This document shows, in pieces, positions 1 through 8,910 of a stretch of DNA of 64,000 nt. The notes beneath the pieces were generated by a model. The model was not told the origin of the DNA and did no database searches. It worked only from the letters and a program-made list of their open reading frames with translations. Both the position numbers and the translations under genes were made by a program. Position 1 is the stretch's first letter, and every line of letters begins with the position of its first letter. The DNA is from Quadrisphaera granulorum (GTDB lineage Bacteria; Actinomycetota; Actinomycetes; Actinomycetales; Quadrisphaeraceae): contig NZ_QGDQ01000009.1 of NCBI RefSeq assembly GCF_003149145.1, forward strand, positions 92,225 through 156,224, written 5' to 3'.

Positions 1-1212
1 GAGCCCTCCCCGCCGCTGTCGCGCGTGCCGGAGTGGGTCAACGTCACCCTCGACCTGGGCGACGGACCGAAGCAGTACCGCCGCGAGACCAACACCATGC
101 CCAACTGGGCGGGCTCGTGCTGGTACGAGCTGCGCTACCTGGACCCGCAGAACGGCCAGAAGCTGGTCGACCCGGAGGTCGAGCGGTACTGGATGGGCCC
201 GCGTGCTGAGAGGGCGGTCCGTGCGGCCGACGGCACCGCGGTGAAGGACACGGGAGGGGTCGACCTGTACGTCGGCGGCGTCGAGCACGCCGTCCTGCAC
301 CTGCTGTACTCCCGCTTCTGGCACAAGGTGCTCTTCGACCTGGGCCACGTCTCCTCCCAGGAGCCGTTCCGCCGCCTGTTCAACCAGGGGTACATCCAGG
401 CCGACGCGTTCACCGACGTCCGCGGCACCTACGTGCCCGCTGCGGAGGTGGAGGAGACCACCTCGCCTACCGGTGCACGCGAGTTCACGTGGCAGGGCGA
501 GCCCGTCACCCGCGAGTACGGGAAGATGGGCAAGTCCCTGAAGAACGTCGTCACGCCCGACGACATGTACGAGGCGTACGGCGCCGACACGTTCCGCGTG
601 TACGAGATGTCGATGGGTCCCCTGGACGACTCCCGCCCCTGGGAGACCCGCGCGGTGGTCGGCTCTCAGCGTTTCCTGCAGCGGCTGTGGCGCAACGTCG
701 TCGACGAGGCCACCGGTGAGGTCCTCGTGACCGACGCTCCGGCCGACCCGGCCACCCGCGCCCTGGTGCACCGCACCGCGGCGGGTGTCGCCGCCGACTA
801 CGAGGCCCTGCGCTTCAACACCGCGGTCTCCAAGCTCATCGAGCTCAACAACGAGCTGACCAAGCTCTCGTCGGTGCCCCGCGAGGCCGCCGAGGCGATG
901 GTCCTCATGGTGGCGCCGCTCGCGCCGCACATCGCCGAGGAGCTGTGGTCGCGGCTGGGGCACTCGGGTTCGCTGACCTTCGAGCAGTTCCCCCAGGCCG
1001 ACCCGGCGCTGCTGGTGCAGCAGACGGTGACGTGCGTGGTGCAGCTGCAGGGCAAGGTCCGCGACCGCCTCGAGGTGCCCGCCGACATCACCGAGGCCAC
1101 GCTGCGCGAGCTCGCGCTGGCCTCCCCGGCGCTGCAGCGGGCGCTGGACGGCCGCGGGGTGCGCACGGTCATCGTGCGCGCACCGAAGCTCGTCAACGTG
1201 GTGCCCGCCTGA
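1..1212 (+). CDS. leuS: Leucyl-tRNA synthetase, C-terminal part
   Basis: The reading frame is open from the first base, so the N-terminus lies outside the window. The class I signature KMSKS appears as KMGKS (positions 523-537, inside [11 protein letters not shown]), the form usual in actinobacterial LeuRS. It is followed by the [17 protein letters not shown] segment and the helical anticodon-binding domain, and the protein ends with the small C-terminal domain typical of LeuRS. The enzyme charges tRNA-Leu in the cytoplasm. A hairpin follows about 30 bp after the stop, which separates it from comEA. About 404 codons are visible of a usual 830-970. Identification is from the motif and surrounding sequence; the editing domain and HIGH motif cannot be seen here. 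Confidence 0.97.
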   Translation, partial: EPSPPLSRVPEWVNVTLDLGDGPKQYRRETNTMPNWAGSCWYELRYLDPQNGQKLVDPEVERYWMGPRAERAVRAADGTAVKDTGGVDLYVGGVEHAVLHLLYSRFWHKVLFDLGHVSSQEPFRRLFNQGYIQADAFTDVRGTYVPAAEVEETTSPTGAREFTWQGEPVTREYGKMGKSLKNVVTPDDMYEAYGADTFRVYEMSMGPLDDSRPWETRAVVGSQRFLQRLWRNVVDEATGEVLVTDAPADPATRALVHRTAAGVAADYEALRFNTAVSKLIELNNELTKLSSVPREAAEAMVLMVAPLAPHIAEELWSRLGHSGSLTFEQFPQADPALLVQQTVTCVVQLQGKVRDRLEVPADITEATLRELALASPALQRALDGRGVRTVIVRAPKLVNVVPA

Positions 1213-1242
1213 TCGTCTGATCCGCCTGATCCTCCGCTGACG

Positions 1243-1279
1243 GGGCCCGTCGTCCGCCCACAGGGCGGCCGGCGGGCCC
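1243..1279 (+). terminator. Hairpin between leuS and comEA
   Basis: The outer arms GGGCCCG (1243-1249) and CGGGCCC (1273-1279) enclose inner arms CCGCCC (1254-1259) and GGGCGG (1263-1268), with a 4/4 internal loop and an ACA loop. There is no T-tract, as is common for actinobacterial terminators. It lies 30 bp after the leuS stop. A second near-palindrome (GGGCCTGTG-TC-CACAGG, 1287-1303) follows directly. Confidence 0.5.
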
Positions 1280-1351
1280 TGTTCGTGGGCCTGTGTCCAC
1301 AGGGGCCCGCGCGGGGCCCGCCGCATCGGAGGGGCGGGCCAGCCTGGTCCG

Positions 1352-2227
1352 GTGCTGGACGGGGCGCCCGGCTCGGGCTGGGAGGAGGACGACGACGACG
1401 GCGGCTTCCCCGGTGAGGCCGCTCCGCTGCGCGACCGCGCCGCCCTGCGCGCGGCGCAGCGGCGCGAGGCCCGCGACACCCACGAGGTGTGGCGCCCGTC
1501 GGCGATCGACAGGCTCCGGGAGGCGCGCTGGTCCCTGGCGCCGCCTGCCGCGGCGGGAGCGGTGCTCCTCGTGGCGGCGGTCGTGGTGCTGCTCGTGCTG
1601 TCCGCGGCGAGTGCGGGGCGGGCGTCGGTGCCTACGCCCACCCCCGGTGTGGCGGTGCCGACGCGCACGCTGCAGCCGTCGTCGCCGCCGTCGTCCTCGT
1701 CCCCGGGGCCGCCCTCGTCGTCATCGTCGGTACCGGGGTCGGCGGTGTCCTCCGGGGGCGCTGCGGGCGGGGAGGTCGTGGTCGACGTCGTCGGTGAGGT
1801 GGAACGGCCCGGCCTGGTGCGACTACCCGCCGGATCACGCGCTGACGACGCGGTCCGCGCCGCCGGCGGTGCCCGACCCGGTGCTGACCTGCGGCGGGTC
1901 AACCTCGCGCGGCTGCTCGTCGACGGTGAGCAGCTCGTGGTTCCCGCGCCGGGCGAGGAGCTCACGACGTTCGCGCCCGGGGCGGCGAGCGTGCCCGCGA
2001 CGTCGGCTGCGGCGGGGGCCTCCCGGACTGCGAGCGGGCCCGTGGACCTCAACCACGCAACCCTGGCCGAGCTCGACGGCCTGCCCGGCATCGGTCCCGT
2101 CCTCGCCCAGCGCGTACTCGACTGGCGCGCGGCGCACGGACGGTTCACCAGCGTGGAGGAGCTGAGTGAGGTCCCCGGCTTCGGCCCGGCCACGCTGGCG
2201 CGGCTCACGCCCCTGGTAACGGTGTGA
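1352..2227 (+). CDS. comEA: ComEA-type helix-hairpin-helix DNA-binding protein
   Basis: The 291-residue protein has an acidic cytoplasmic N-terminus, one membrane segment (about residues 64-88), a Pro/Ser-rich linker, a SLBB-like beta domain (about 145-200) and a C-terminal pair of helix-hairpin-helix motifs beginning VDLNHATLAELDGLPGIG (about 231-291). This is the ComEA layout: a membrane-anchored, externally exposed receptor that binds double-stranded DNA and passes it to ComEC during uptake. The start is a GTG with only a weak purine stretch upstream. The stop overlaps the start of comEC by four bases (GTGA), so the two are translationally coupled. The early residues EEDDDDGGF look unconserved and are encoded by a GACGACGACG run. 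Confidence 0.9.
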   Translation: MLDGAPGSGWEEDDDDGGFPGEAAPLRDRAALRAAQRREARDTHEVWRPSAIDRLREARWSLAPPAAAGAVLLVAAVVVLLVLSAASAGRASVPTPTPGVAVPTRTLQPSSPPSSSSPGPPSSSSSVPGSAVSSGGAAGGEVVVDVVGEVERPGLVRLPAGSRADDAVRAAGGARPGADLRRVNLARLLVDGEQLVVPAPGEELTTFAPGAASVPATSAAAGASRTASGPVDLNHATLAELDGLPGIGPVLAQRVLDWRAAHGRFTSVEELSEVPGFGPATLARLTPLVTV

Positions 2228-3888
2228 ACCGCGGGGGCGTCGTGTCGTCGGCGTTGTCTGCGGCGCCGTCGCTGGAGGCCTCCGCGGACCGGCGCCTCGA
2301 CGCCCGGCTGCTCCCCGCGGCCGTGGCGGCGTGGGCGTGGGCGGCGCTGGCGCTCGTCGTCCCGGTGGTGGTGCTGGCAGCAGTGGCGCTGGGAGCTGTT
2401 GGCCTCGCCACGGCGTGGGCGCTGCGCCGCCGGGCCGGGACGGCGTCGCTCGCGCTTGTGCTGATCGCGGCGGTTGCGGTGTCGGTAGGTGCCGGGCGCC
2501 TGGAGCGCTCGGCCGGGCTGCTCCAGCCGTTGGCGGCCGAGCAGGCGACGGCCGTGCTCGACGGCGTCGCCGTCTCCGACGCCACCCGGGTGCGGGTAGA
2601 TCCAGCTCGCTCCTGGGGGCGCCCCAGCCCGCGCTGGACGGTGCGCCTGTCGGTGAGGACGGTGACCGGACGCGGGAGCACGTCCGCGGCGCACGCCGAG
2701 GTGCTCGTCATCGGGGGAGCCGGCTGGGAGGCCGTGCGCCGCGGCGACCGCGTGCACGCCGTCGGGCGCCTACAGCCCACCGACCTGGCCGACCCGTCCG
2801 CCGCCGTGCTGCGCGCGATGCGCTCGCCCACCACCGCCCCTGCGAGCGGGTGGGCCGCCCGGGCCGGTCAGCGACTGCGCGAGGGACTGGTGAGAGTGTG
2901 CGCGCCCCTGCCCACCGATGCCCGCGGACTGCTCCCGGGCTTGGTGGTCGGCGACACCACCGCCGTTCCCACGAGCCTCGACGCCGACCTGCGCACCACG
3001 GGCCTGACGCACCTCACGTCGGTCTCCGGCGGCAACACCGCGCTCGTCGCCGGAGCAGTGGTGCTGCTCGGCGGCGTCGTCGGGCTGTCCCGCCGGGCGC
3101 GCCTCGTGCTGGCCGTGGGCGCGCTGCTCGCGTACGCCGCCCTCGCCGGCGGCGAACCCAGCGTGCTGCGAGCCGCGGCGATGGGCACCGCGGCGCTCCT
3201 CGGGACCCTGCTGGCCCGCGGCGGGGGAGGACTGCCCACGCTCTGCCTCGCCGTCGCGGTGCTGCTGGTGGCCGATCCATGGCTGGCCCGGCAGGCTGGC
3301 TTCACGCTGTCCGTGCTGGCCACCGGGGCGCTGCTGGTCCTCGCGCCGTCTCTGGCCGCGTCGCTCGCACGCCCCCTGCTACGGGGCCGGGTGCCGGGCC
3401 GGCGGGCGGCGCCCGTTCGCGACGCGCTGGTCTCGGGGATGGCGGTGGCCGTCGCCGTGCCTGTGTCGGCGCAGCTGGTGTGCGCCCCCGTCGTCCTGCT
3501 GCTGGCCCCCGGGCTGCCGGCGCTCGCGGTGCCGGCCAACGTGCTGGCCGGTCCTGCGGTGGCCCCGGCCACCCTGCTGGGACTGCTGGCCGCGCTCCTG
3601 GAGCCGTGGGGGCCGGTGGGTGCCGCACTGGCCGGCCTCGCCGCGCGGCTCGGTGGGCTGGCGGCGCAGTGGATCGCGCTGGTGGCCCGGACGGGCGCCG
3701 AAGTGCCGGGAGCGGTGGTCCCGTGGGCGCAGGGGCCGGGGGCCGCCGTCGCGCTCGCAGTGCTCACGGTCGTGGCGCTGAGCGCGCCGCGGGGTGTCCG
3801 CGCGGTGAGCGCCGCGCTGCAGCACCGCCCGGATCGCCGGCTCGAACGGCGGCTGAGTCGGTCGCCCGATCGGCGACCGGCGGGCTGA
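2224..3888 (+). CDS. comEC: ComEC/Rec2-family DNA channel, membrane part only
   Basis: The 554-residue multi-spanning membrane protein has the DUF4131-type N-terminal region followed by the Competence domain; the conserved stretch LTSVSGGNTALVAG is near residue 265. ComEC forms the inner-membrane channel through which single-stranded DNA enters. Family members are usually 700-850 residues and carry a C-terminal metallo-beta-lactamase-like nuclease domain. Here the protein ends with an Arg-rich tail (residues 520-554) and no such domain follows before holA. The domain is therefore absent, not frameshifted: the next 45 bp are intergenic and the following gene is clearly holA. Whether DNA uptake still works cannot be told. 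The start GTG overlaps the comEA stop. Confidence 0.88.
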   Translation: MNRGGVVSSALSAAPSLEASADRRLDARLLPAAVAAWAWAALALVVPVVVLAAVALGAVGLATAWALRRRAGTASLALVLIAAVAVSVGAGRLERSAGLLQPLAAEQATAVLDGVAVSDATRVRVDPARSWGRPSPRWTVRLSVRTVTGRGSTSAAHAEVLVIGGAGWEAVRRGDRVHAVGRLQPTDLADPSAAVLRAMRSPTTAPASGWAARAGQRLREGLVRVCAPLPTDARGLLPGLVVGDTTAVPTSLDADLRTTGLTHLTSVSGGNTALVAGAVVLLGGVVGLSRRARLVLAVGALLAYAALAGGEPSVLRAAAMGTAALLGTLLARGGGGLPTLCLAVAVLLVADPWLARQAGFTLSVLATGALLVLAPSLAASLARPLLRGRVPGRRAAPVRDALVSGMAVAVAVPVSAQLVCAPVVLLLAPGLPALAVPANVLAGPAVAPATLLGLLAALLEPWGPVGAALAGLAARLGGLAAQWIALVARTGAEVPGAVVPWAQGPGAAVALAVLTVVALSAPRGVRAVSAALQHRPDRRLERRLSRSPDRRPAG

Positions 3889-3935
3889 TCCCGGTGAGTC
3901 TGATCACCGTCGGACGCTCGTGGCAGGGTGTGGCC

Positions 3936-5003
3936 GTGCCCGCTCCACGGTCCTCGTCCCGCAGCCGCGCCTCCGGAGCGTCGAGCCGCGACAGCACCGC
4001 TGCGCTGCCGTGGCACCAGGCCGTCCCCGGCCCGGTGGTGCTCGTCACGGGGCCGGAGCAGCTGCTGGCCGAGCGCGCCGTCGAGCGGATCCGCGACGCG
4101 TGCCGCGAGCGGTCGCCGGAGCTCGAGGTCGTCGCGGTCGAGGCCGCGGCGTACCGCTCCGGAGAGCTCACGCAGTGGACGAGTCCCTCGCTGTTCGAGG
4201 AGGCGCGGCTCGTCGTCGTCAACGGTCTGGAGGCCGCCCCCGACGTCCTCGTCACCGACGTGAGCGCCGCGCTGGGGGGCCTCCCCGACGACGTCGTCCT
4301 CGTGCTCCGCCACTCCGGCGGGGCCCGCGCCGGTGCGTTGCTCAAGGCGGCGCGGGTGGTGCCGGGGGCGGTGCTGGTGGAGTGCCCGGCGGTGAAGTCG
4401 CCGGCGGAGCAGCGGGCGTTCGCCCAGACCGAGCTGCGCTCCCACGGCCGCACCATCGACGACGACGCCCTCGACGCGCTGCTCCTGGCCATCGGCTCCG
4501 ACCTCCGATCGCTGGCGGCCGCGTGCTCGCAGCTGGCCACTGACGTGCCCCGCGGCACTGCTGCCGGCGGACGGGCCGCGCGGCTGACCGCCGACGACGT
4601 CGAGCGGTACTACGGCGGCCGCGCCGAGGTGACGGGCTTCAAGGTGGCCGACGCCGCGGTGGCCGGCCAGCGGGCCGAAGCGCTGCGTCTGCTCCGTCAG
4701 GCCCTCGAGTCCGGACTCGACCCGGTGCCCCTCGTGGCCGCCCTCGCGCTGAAACTGCGGGGCATGGCCAAGGTCGCCTCGGCCGGGCGCGGGTCGCCCG
4801 ATGTGCTCGCCAAGAGCCTGGGCATGGCCCCCTGGCAGGTCCGCACCACGCGCGACAGCCTGCGCGGGTGGACGCCGGACGGCATCGCCGCTGGCATCAC
4901 GGCGCTTGCCGAGGCCGACGAGGCCGTCAAGGGCGGCGGGCGCGACCCTCGCTACGCGGTGGAGAAGGCCGTTATCGCCATCACCGCCGCCCGCGCCGGC
5001 TGA
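3936..5003 (+). CDS. holA: DNA polymerase III subunit delta
   Basis: The protein of about 355 residues matches HolA: a RecA-like first domain opening with PVVLVTGPEQLLAERAV, a central helical domain, and the C-terminal region with YYGGRAEVTGFKVADA and ALALKLRGMAKV. The delta subunit opens the beta clamp within the clamp loader at the replication fork. In-frame GTG codons at 3894, 3930 and 3936 are all possible starts. I chose 3936 because it leaves a normal-length N-terminal tail before the conserved domain, but no ribosome site decides it. The position after comEC is the standard actinobacterial order (comEA-comEC-holA-rpsT). Here rpsT is displaced by a 10-kb insertion. Confidence 0.88.
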   Translation: MPAPRSSSRSRASGASSRDSTAALPWHQAVPGPVVLVTGPEQLLAERAVERIRDACRERSPELEVVAVEAAAYRSGELTQWTSPSLFEEARLVVVNGLEAAPDVLVTDVSAALGGLPDDVVLVLRHSGGARAGALLKAARVVPGAVLVECPAVKSPAEQRAFAQTELRSHGRTIDDDALDALLLAIGSDLRSLAAACSQLATDVPRGTAAGGRAARLTADDVERYYGGRAEVTGFKVADAAVAGQRAEALRLLRQALESGLDPVPLVAALALKLRGMAKVASAGRGSPDVLAKSLGMAPWQVRTTRDSLRGWTPDGIAAGITALAEADEAVKGGGRDPRYAVEKAVIAITAARAG

Positions 5004-5083
5004 CCTCGAGGGTCGGCCAGTCCGCACCCCAGCCCCAACGCCGCGCGCCGAGCGCGTCCGCGTCGGGAGCCGTGCTCTTCACC

Positions 5084-5115
5084 CGCTCACGTCCCTGAGA
5101 TCAAGGACGTGAGCG
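5084..5115 (+). terminator. Hairpin downstream of holA
   Basis: The perfect 11-bp arms CGCTCACGTCC (5084-5094) and GGACGTGAGCG (5105-5115) surround a 10-nt loop (CTGAGATCAA). It lies 80 bp after the holA stop and has no T-tract. It is most likely a transcription terminator; an operator is the alternative. Confidence 0.45.
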
Positions 5116-5214
5116 CGGGCTCCTCAAGGCGGGCCGTGCGCTCCGCGCAGCACGACGACCTTCCGATGTGGGCCCCCTGTCCCGGGCCCTACGAACGTCG
5201 TCACACAGAAGTAA

Positions 5215-5248
5215 CAGGCAAGAGTCTTTACGGATAGTTCCTTGCCAG
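5215..5248 (+). promoter_or_regulatory. Inverted repeat upstream of the sugar/peptide ABC operon
   Basis: CAGGCAAG (5215-5222) and CTTGCCAG (5241-5248) form a 7/8 inverted repeat with an 18-bp spacer, inside the only AT-richer patch upstream of the operon. It could be the operator for the ROK regulator encoded in the same operon. This is inference from position and symmetry only. Confidence 0.3.
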
Positions 5249-5306
5249 TTAGCTTCCTCGTCATCGACGCCCGCAGGCGTCCCCCGTCCGGCAGCGAGGA
5301 CTCACG

Positions 5307-6962
5307 ATGAGACGAGCACTGCGCACGACCACCGCCCTGATCACCGCGGGGGCACTGGCCCTCTCCGGAGCGCTGGCGAGCTGTTCCTCGTCCTCCGCCG
5401 ACAGGTCGGGGGTGCTGCGGGTGTGGGCCGGTGAATCCACGCCGTTCAACGACAACTTCAACCCGTTCTCGCCCGACGCCGTCTTTGCGACGTTCGGTGC
5501 GATCTACGAGCCGCTGTTCTTCTACAACCAGCTCTCCAGCGACCCGCCGACCGGCATGATCGGCCAGTCCTTCGAGATCAACGGTGACGGCACCGTCATC
5601 ACCGTCAAGATCAAACCTGACCTGCAGTGGAGCGACGGTCAGCCCCTCACCGCCGACGACGTCGCCTTCACCTTTGGCTACGGCCCCAACAAGAGCCCGC
5701 AGATGGTCAGCGCGACCGCCCCGGACGCCACCACCGTGGTCCTGACGTACAACGCTCCCCAGTTCACCGCGGAGTCGCTGATCCTCGGCTCGACGACGAT
5801 CATCCCGAAGCATGTCTGGAGCTCCATCACCGACTACGCCTCCCAGACCAACGAGAAGCCGGTCGGCTCAGGGCCCTACGTGCTCGACTCCTTCTCCGAC
5901 GCCGCGTACACGATCAAGGCCAACCCGAAGTTCCGCGACGGCGAGCCGGCGGTCAAGGAGGTCCAGTACCTCGCGCTGGACGCCAACCAGTCCGGGCAGG
6001 ACCTGCTGACCACTGACAAGCTCGACTGGTCCGGGCAGTTCATCGCCAACCCCGACAGCGTCACCGCCGGCGGGCGCATCGGCACCGCGAACTTCCAGCA
6101 GGACCCGACGGTCATCATGGCCTGCTCGAACGCCGACCTCGGATGCAAGGGGCCGCAGACCGACCCGGCCGTGCGTCAGGCGATCAACCTGCTGCTGGAT
6201 CGCGACGAGATCGCGAAGAAGGCGTTCGCCGGTCTGACCGCGAAGGGCAACCCGGCGTTCCTGCTGCTGCCGCGTGACCAGCAGTGGCTGGCCGACCCGG
6301 CGACCGGCGAGAGCCCGCAGTCACCGAACATCGCCGCGGCCCAGAAGGTCCTCGAGGACGCCGGCTATGCCAAGGGCTCCGACGGGATCTACGCCAAGGA
6401 CGGCGTGCCGCTGGACATGACGATCGTCTCTCCGGACGGCTGGACCGACTACAACGACGCCGACAAGCTCATCAGCGAGCAGGCCGCCGCCGCGGGCATC
6501 CGCATCGAGGCGCGGACCGTCTCCGACGCGGAGTACTACACCCCGGCCAGCACCGGCGACTACCAGCTCATGCTCTGGGGCCTGACGCAGTCGCTCGTGG
6601 CCGACCCGTACTCCAACTACCACGAGTACTTCGCCAGTTCGGGCACCGCCGAGGTCGGCACGGCCCCGCCCTCCGGCCAGAACTTCGCGCGGTACTCCAA
6701 CCCCGAGGTCGACGCCGCGGTGACGGCGGCCGCGGCCACCCAGGACGTGGCCGCCAAGCAGGCCGCCTACGCCACGGTCCAGCAGCACATCGCGGCCGAC
6801 CTGCCCTACATCCCGGTGGTGGTCAACGCATCGCAGGCGTTCTTCGACACCAAGGACTTCACCGGCTGGCCTTCCGTGGAGGACCCCTACGCCGACCCGC
6901 TGCCCTACCTCTCGACGGCGTCCGGTGTGGTGCTCGCCCACCTCAAGCCCGTCCAGAAGTAG
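5307..6962 (+). CDS. Dpp/Opp-family ABC transporter substrate-binding lipoprotein
   Basis: The 551-residue protein is of the SBP_bac_5 type. A lipoprotein signal peptide ends in the lipobox LASC, with Cys26 the expected lipidated residue, so it is anchored outside the membrane. The mature part shows the class features: an N-terminal FNDNFNPFSPDA segment, DLQWSDGQPLTADDVAFTF, and a late ALxxDPAVRQAINLLLDRDEIA-like stretch near residues 290-310. The family binds peptides, nickel chelates or oligosaccharides. The downstream GH4, kinase and deacetylase genes favour an oligosaccharide here, which is inference. A clear ribosome site (GCGAGGA) precedes the ATG. It is the first gene of an operon running to 15029. 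Confidence 0.9.
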   Translation: MRRALRTTTALITAGALALSGALASCSSSSADRSGVLRVWAGESTPFNDNFNPFSPDAVFATFGAIYEPLFFYNQLSSDPPTGMIGQSFEINGDGTVITVKIKPDLQWSDGQPLTADDVAFTFGYGPNKSPQMVSATAPDATTVVLTYNAPQFTAESLILGSTTIIPKHVWSSITDYASQTNEKPVGSGPYVLDSFSDAAYTIKANPKFRDGEPAVKEVQYLALDANQSGQDLLTTDKLDWSGQFIANPDSVTAGGRIGTANFQQDPTVIMACSNADLGCKGPQTDPAVRQAINLLLDRDEIAKKAFAGLTAKGNPAFLLLPRDQQWLADPATGESPQSPNIAAAQKVLEDAGYAKGSDGIYAKDGVPLDMTIVSPDGWTDYNDADKLISEQAAAAGIRIEARTVSDAEYYTPASTGDYQLMLWGLTQSLVADPYSNYHEYFASSGTAEVGTAPPSGQNFARYSNPEVDAAVTAAAATQDVAAKQAAYATVQQHIAADLPYIPVVVNASQAFFDTKDFTGWPSVEDPYADPLPYLSTASGVVLAHLKPVQK

Positions 6963-6995
6963 CGGGCTCAGGACGACGACGAGGACGAGCACCCG

Positions 6996-8000
6996 ATGGC
7001 CTTCTACCTGCGCCGCACGGCGTTCTACGCGGTCACCGTCTGGGCGGCGGTGTCGCTGAACTTCCTCCTGCCGCGCCTGCTGCCCGGAGACCCGGCGGCG
7101 ATCATGATCGGCAAGCTGCGCCGCGCGAGCGGGGGGCGCCCGCTGTCCCCGGAGGTGATCGCCTCGATCAACGCGGTGCTGGGCCCGCCGAAGGGCACGT
7201 CCCTGTGGGAGCAGTACCTCATCTACTGGGGGCGGCTGCTGCACGGAGACCTCGGCATCTCCTCCACCCGGTACCCGGCGCGCGTCGTCGACCTCATCGC
7301 CGCGGCGCTGCCGTGGACGGTGGTGCTGGTGGGCACCGCCACGGTGCTCTCGTTCGTGCTGGGCATCGTCGCCGGGGCCTGGGTGGGGTGGCGCCGCGGC
7401 ACGTGGCTCGACCACCTCGTGCCCGTCACCACGGTGCTGCAGTCGATCCCGTACTTCTGGCTGGCCCTCGTGCTCGTGGCGGTGCTGGCGGTCCAGCTGG
7501 GGATGTTCCCCATCGTCGGCGGTTACGACGTCTTCGACTTCCCCGCGGGTCCCGAGGCCAGCTGGGCCTTCCTCGTCAGCGCGTTCACCCACGCCATCCT
7601 CCCCGCCGTCACCATCGTCATCTCCTCCGTCGGAGGCTGGCTGCTGGGGATGCGCAACATGATGGTCGCCACGATGTCGGAGGACTACGTGGTCACTGCC
7701 CAGGCCAAGGGCCTGCGGCCGAGCCGGGTCCGCTCCCGGTACGCCGCCCGCAACGCGGCGATCCCCAGCCTGGCGGGCTTCGGCATCGCCCTCGGCTTCG
7801 TGGTGGCGGGCTCCATCGTCACCGAGCAGGTCTTCAGCTACCCCGGCGTCGGCAGGCTCATGATCCAGGCGGTGTCTGGACTGGACTACTCCCTCATGCA
7901 GGGCGTCTTCCTGGTCATCACCCTCACGGTGCTGGCGGCCAACTTCGTCATGGACCTCCTCTACGGCCTCATCGACCCGAGGGTGAGGACGCATGCGTGA
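6996..8000 (+). CDS. ABC transporter permease, DppB type
   Basis: The 334-residue membrane protein has the DppB layout: a first transmembrane helix at residues 9-28, the motif LLPGDPAA just after it, a periplasmic loop, then five further helices with the EAA-type coupling motif near YVVTAQAKGLRPSRV. It forms half of the membrane channel and contacts the ATPases through that motif. The start ATG lies 33 bp after the lipoprotein stop and is preceded by a GAGGACGAG ribosome site. The short gap contains one copy of the TCAGGACGACGACG oligomer (6968-6981). The end overlaps the next permease by 8 bp. Confidence 0.92.
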   Translation: MAFYLRRTAFYAVTVWAAVSLNFLLPRLLPGDPAAIMIGKLRRASGGRPLSPEVIASINAVLGPPKGTSLWEQYLIYWGRLLHGDLGISSTRYPARVVDLIAAALPWTVVLVGTATVLSFVLGIVAGAWVGWRRGTWLDHLVPVTTVLQSIPYFWLALVLVAVLAVQLGMFPIVGGYDVFDFPAGPEASWAFLVSAFTHAILPAVTIVISSVGGWLLGMRNMMVATMSEDYVVTAQAKGLRPSRVRSRYAARNAAIPSLAGFGIALGFVVAGSIVTEQVFSYPGVGRLMIQAVSGLDYSLMQGVFLVITLTVLAANFVMDLLYGLIDPRVRTHA

Positions 8001-8910
8001 GCTGATGCCCCGCTGGGACGGCAAGCTCGCCATCGGCGTGGCCACCGTCGCCCTCATCACGGTCTTCGCGCTGGTGGTGCCCCTGCTGGCGCAAGACCCG
8101 CGCAGCAGCGCCAACCCCGCGCTCCTGCCGCCCGGGCCAGGCCACTGGCTGGGCACCACCAAGCTCGGCAACGACGTGCTGGCCCAGCTGGCCGTCGGCA
8201 CCCGCGGCTCCCTGTTCGTCGGGGTGCTCGGCGGGCTGGTGTCGCTGGTGCTGGCGCTGTTCTTCGGCATCCTCGCCGGCTACATCGGGGGTGTGGTGGA
8301 CGAGGTGCTCATGCTCCTCACCAACATCAACCTCGTCATCCCCGGCCTGCCGCTGGTGATGGTCATCGCCGCGTACGTGCAGAACGCCCCCGGGCTGGGG
8401 TCGCTGGCGCGCAGCTCGCTCATGGTGGCGCTCGTGCTCGGGGTGACCGGCTGGGCAGGCTCGGCGGTGGTACTGCGTGCGCAGGCCCGTTCGCTGCGCA
8501 CCCGCGAGTACGTCGCCGCAGCCCGCGTGGCCGGCGAGGGCACGCTGCGCATCATCTGCGTGGAGATCCTCCCCAACCTCGTGCCGCTCATCGCCGCCCA
8601 GCTCATCTACGGCGTGATCTTCACGGTGCTCGGCGAGGCCGGCCTCAGCTACCTGGGCCTAGGCCCCACGGGCTCCATCACCCTCGGCACCATGCTCAAC
8701 GACGCGCAGACCGGCCAGGCCGTCGGCACCGGCGCGTGGTGGTGGTTCGTGCCGCCCGGCACCATCATCGCCGCGCTCGGCGCGGGGCTGTCGTTGGTCA
8801 ACTTCGCCCTCGACGAGGTGGTCGACCCGCGCCTGCGCCAGGCTCCGCAGGCCGTCCGCCGCCAGCGCCGCTCCCGCGCCGCCATCACCCGCGAGGAGGC
8901 CAGCGCATGA
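7993..8910 (+). CDS. ABC transporter permease, DppC type
   Basis: The 305-residue protein has an N-terminal membrane segment, a loop containing HWLGTTKLGNDVLAQL (the DppC-specific GTDxxGRD-like segment), then five helices. The coupling motif YVAAARVAGEGTLRI is followed by PNLVPLIAAQ. It pairs with the DppB-like permease to form the channel of the importer. The gene overlaps both neighbours: 8 bp with the upstream permease and ATGA with the downstream ATPase, so translation is coupled. The C-terminus is a basic, cytoplasmic tail. Confidence 0.92.
   Translation: MRELMPRWDGKLAIGVATVALITVFALVVPLLAQDPRSSANPALLPPGPGHWLGTTKLGNDVLAQLAVGTRGSLFVGVLGGLVSLVLALFFGILAGYIGGVVDEVLMLLTNINLVIPGLPLVMVIAAYVQNAPGLGSLARSSLMVALVLGVTGWAGSAVVLRAQARSLRTREYVAAARVAGEGTLRIICVEILPNLVPLIAAQLIYGVIFTVLGEAGLSYLGLGPTGSITLGTMLNDAQTGQAVGTGAWWWFVPPGTIIAALGAGLSLVNFALDEVVDPRLRQAPQAVRRQRRSRAAITREEASA

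Larger units (their letters stand above)
5004..5306. other. Intergenic region between holA and the ABC operon
   Basis: This 303-bp gap holds a hairpin (5084-5115) just after holA. A stretch clearly lower in GC follows (about 5195-5260), probably the promoter region of the ABC importer operon, with an inverted repeat at 5215-5248. I see no coding sequence in it. Confidence 0.6.

Noticed and set aside
2868..5027. Long open frame on the minus strand across comEC and holA
   Set aside because: It is antisense to two clearly conserved genes, and its sequence is the low-complexity Arg/Gly/Ala type produced by reading GC-rich genes backwards.
6321..8270. Minus-strand open frame of about 650 codons over the ABC genes
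   Set aside because: Antisense shadow of the substrate-binding protein and permease genes; no domain recognised and repetitive composition.
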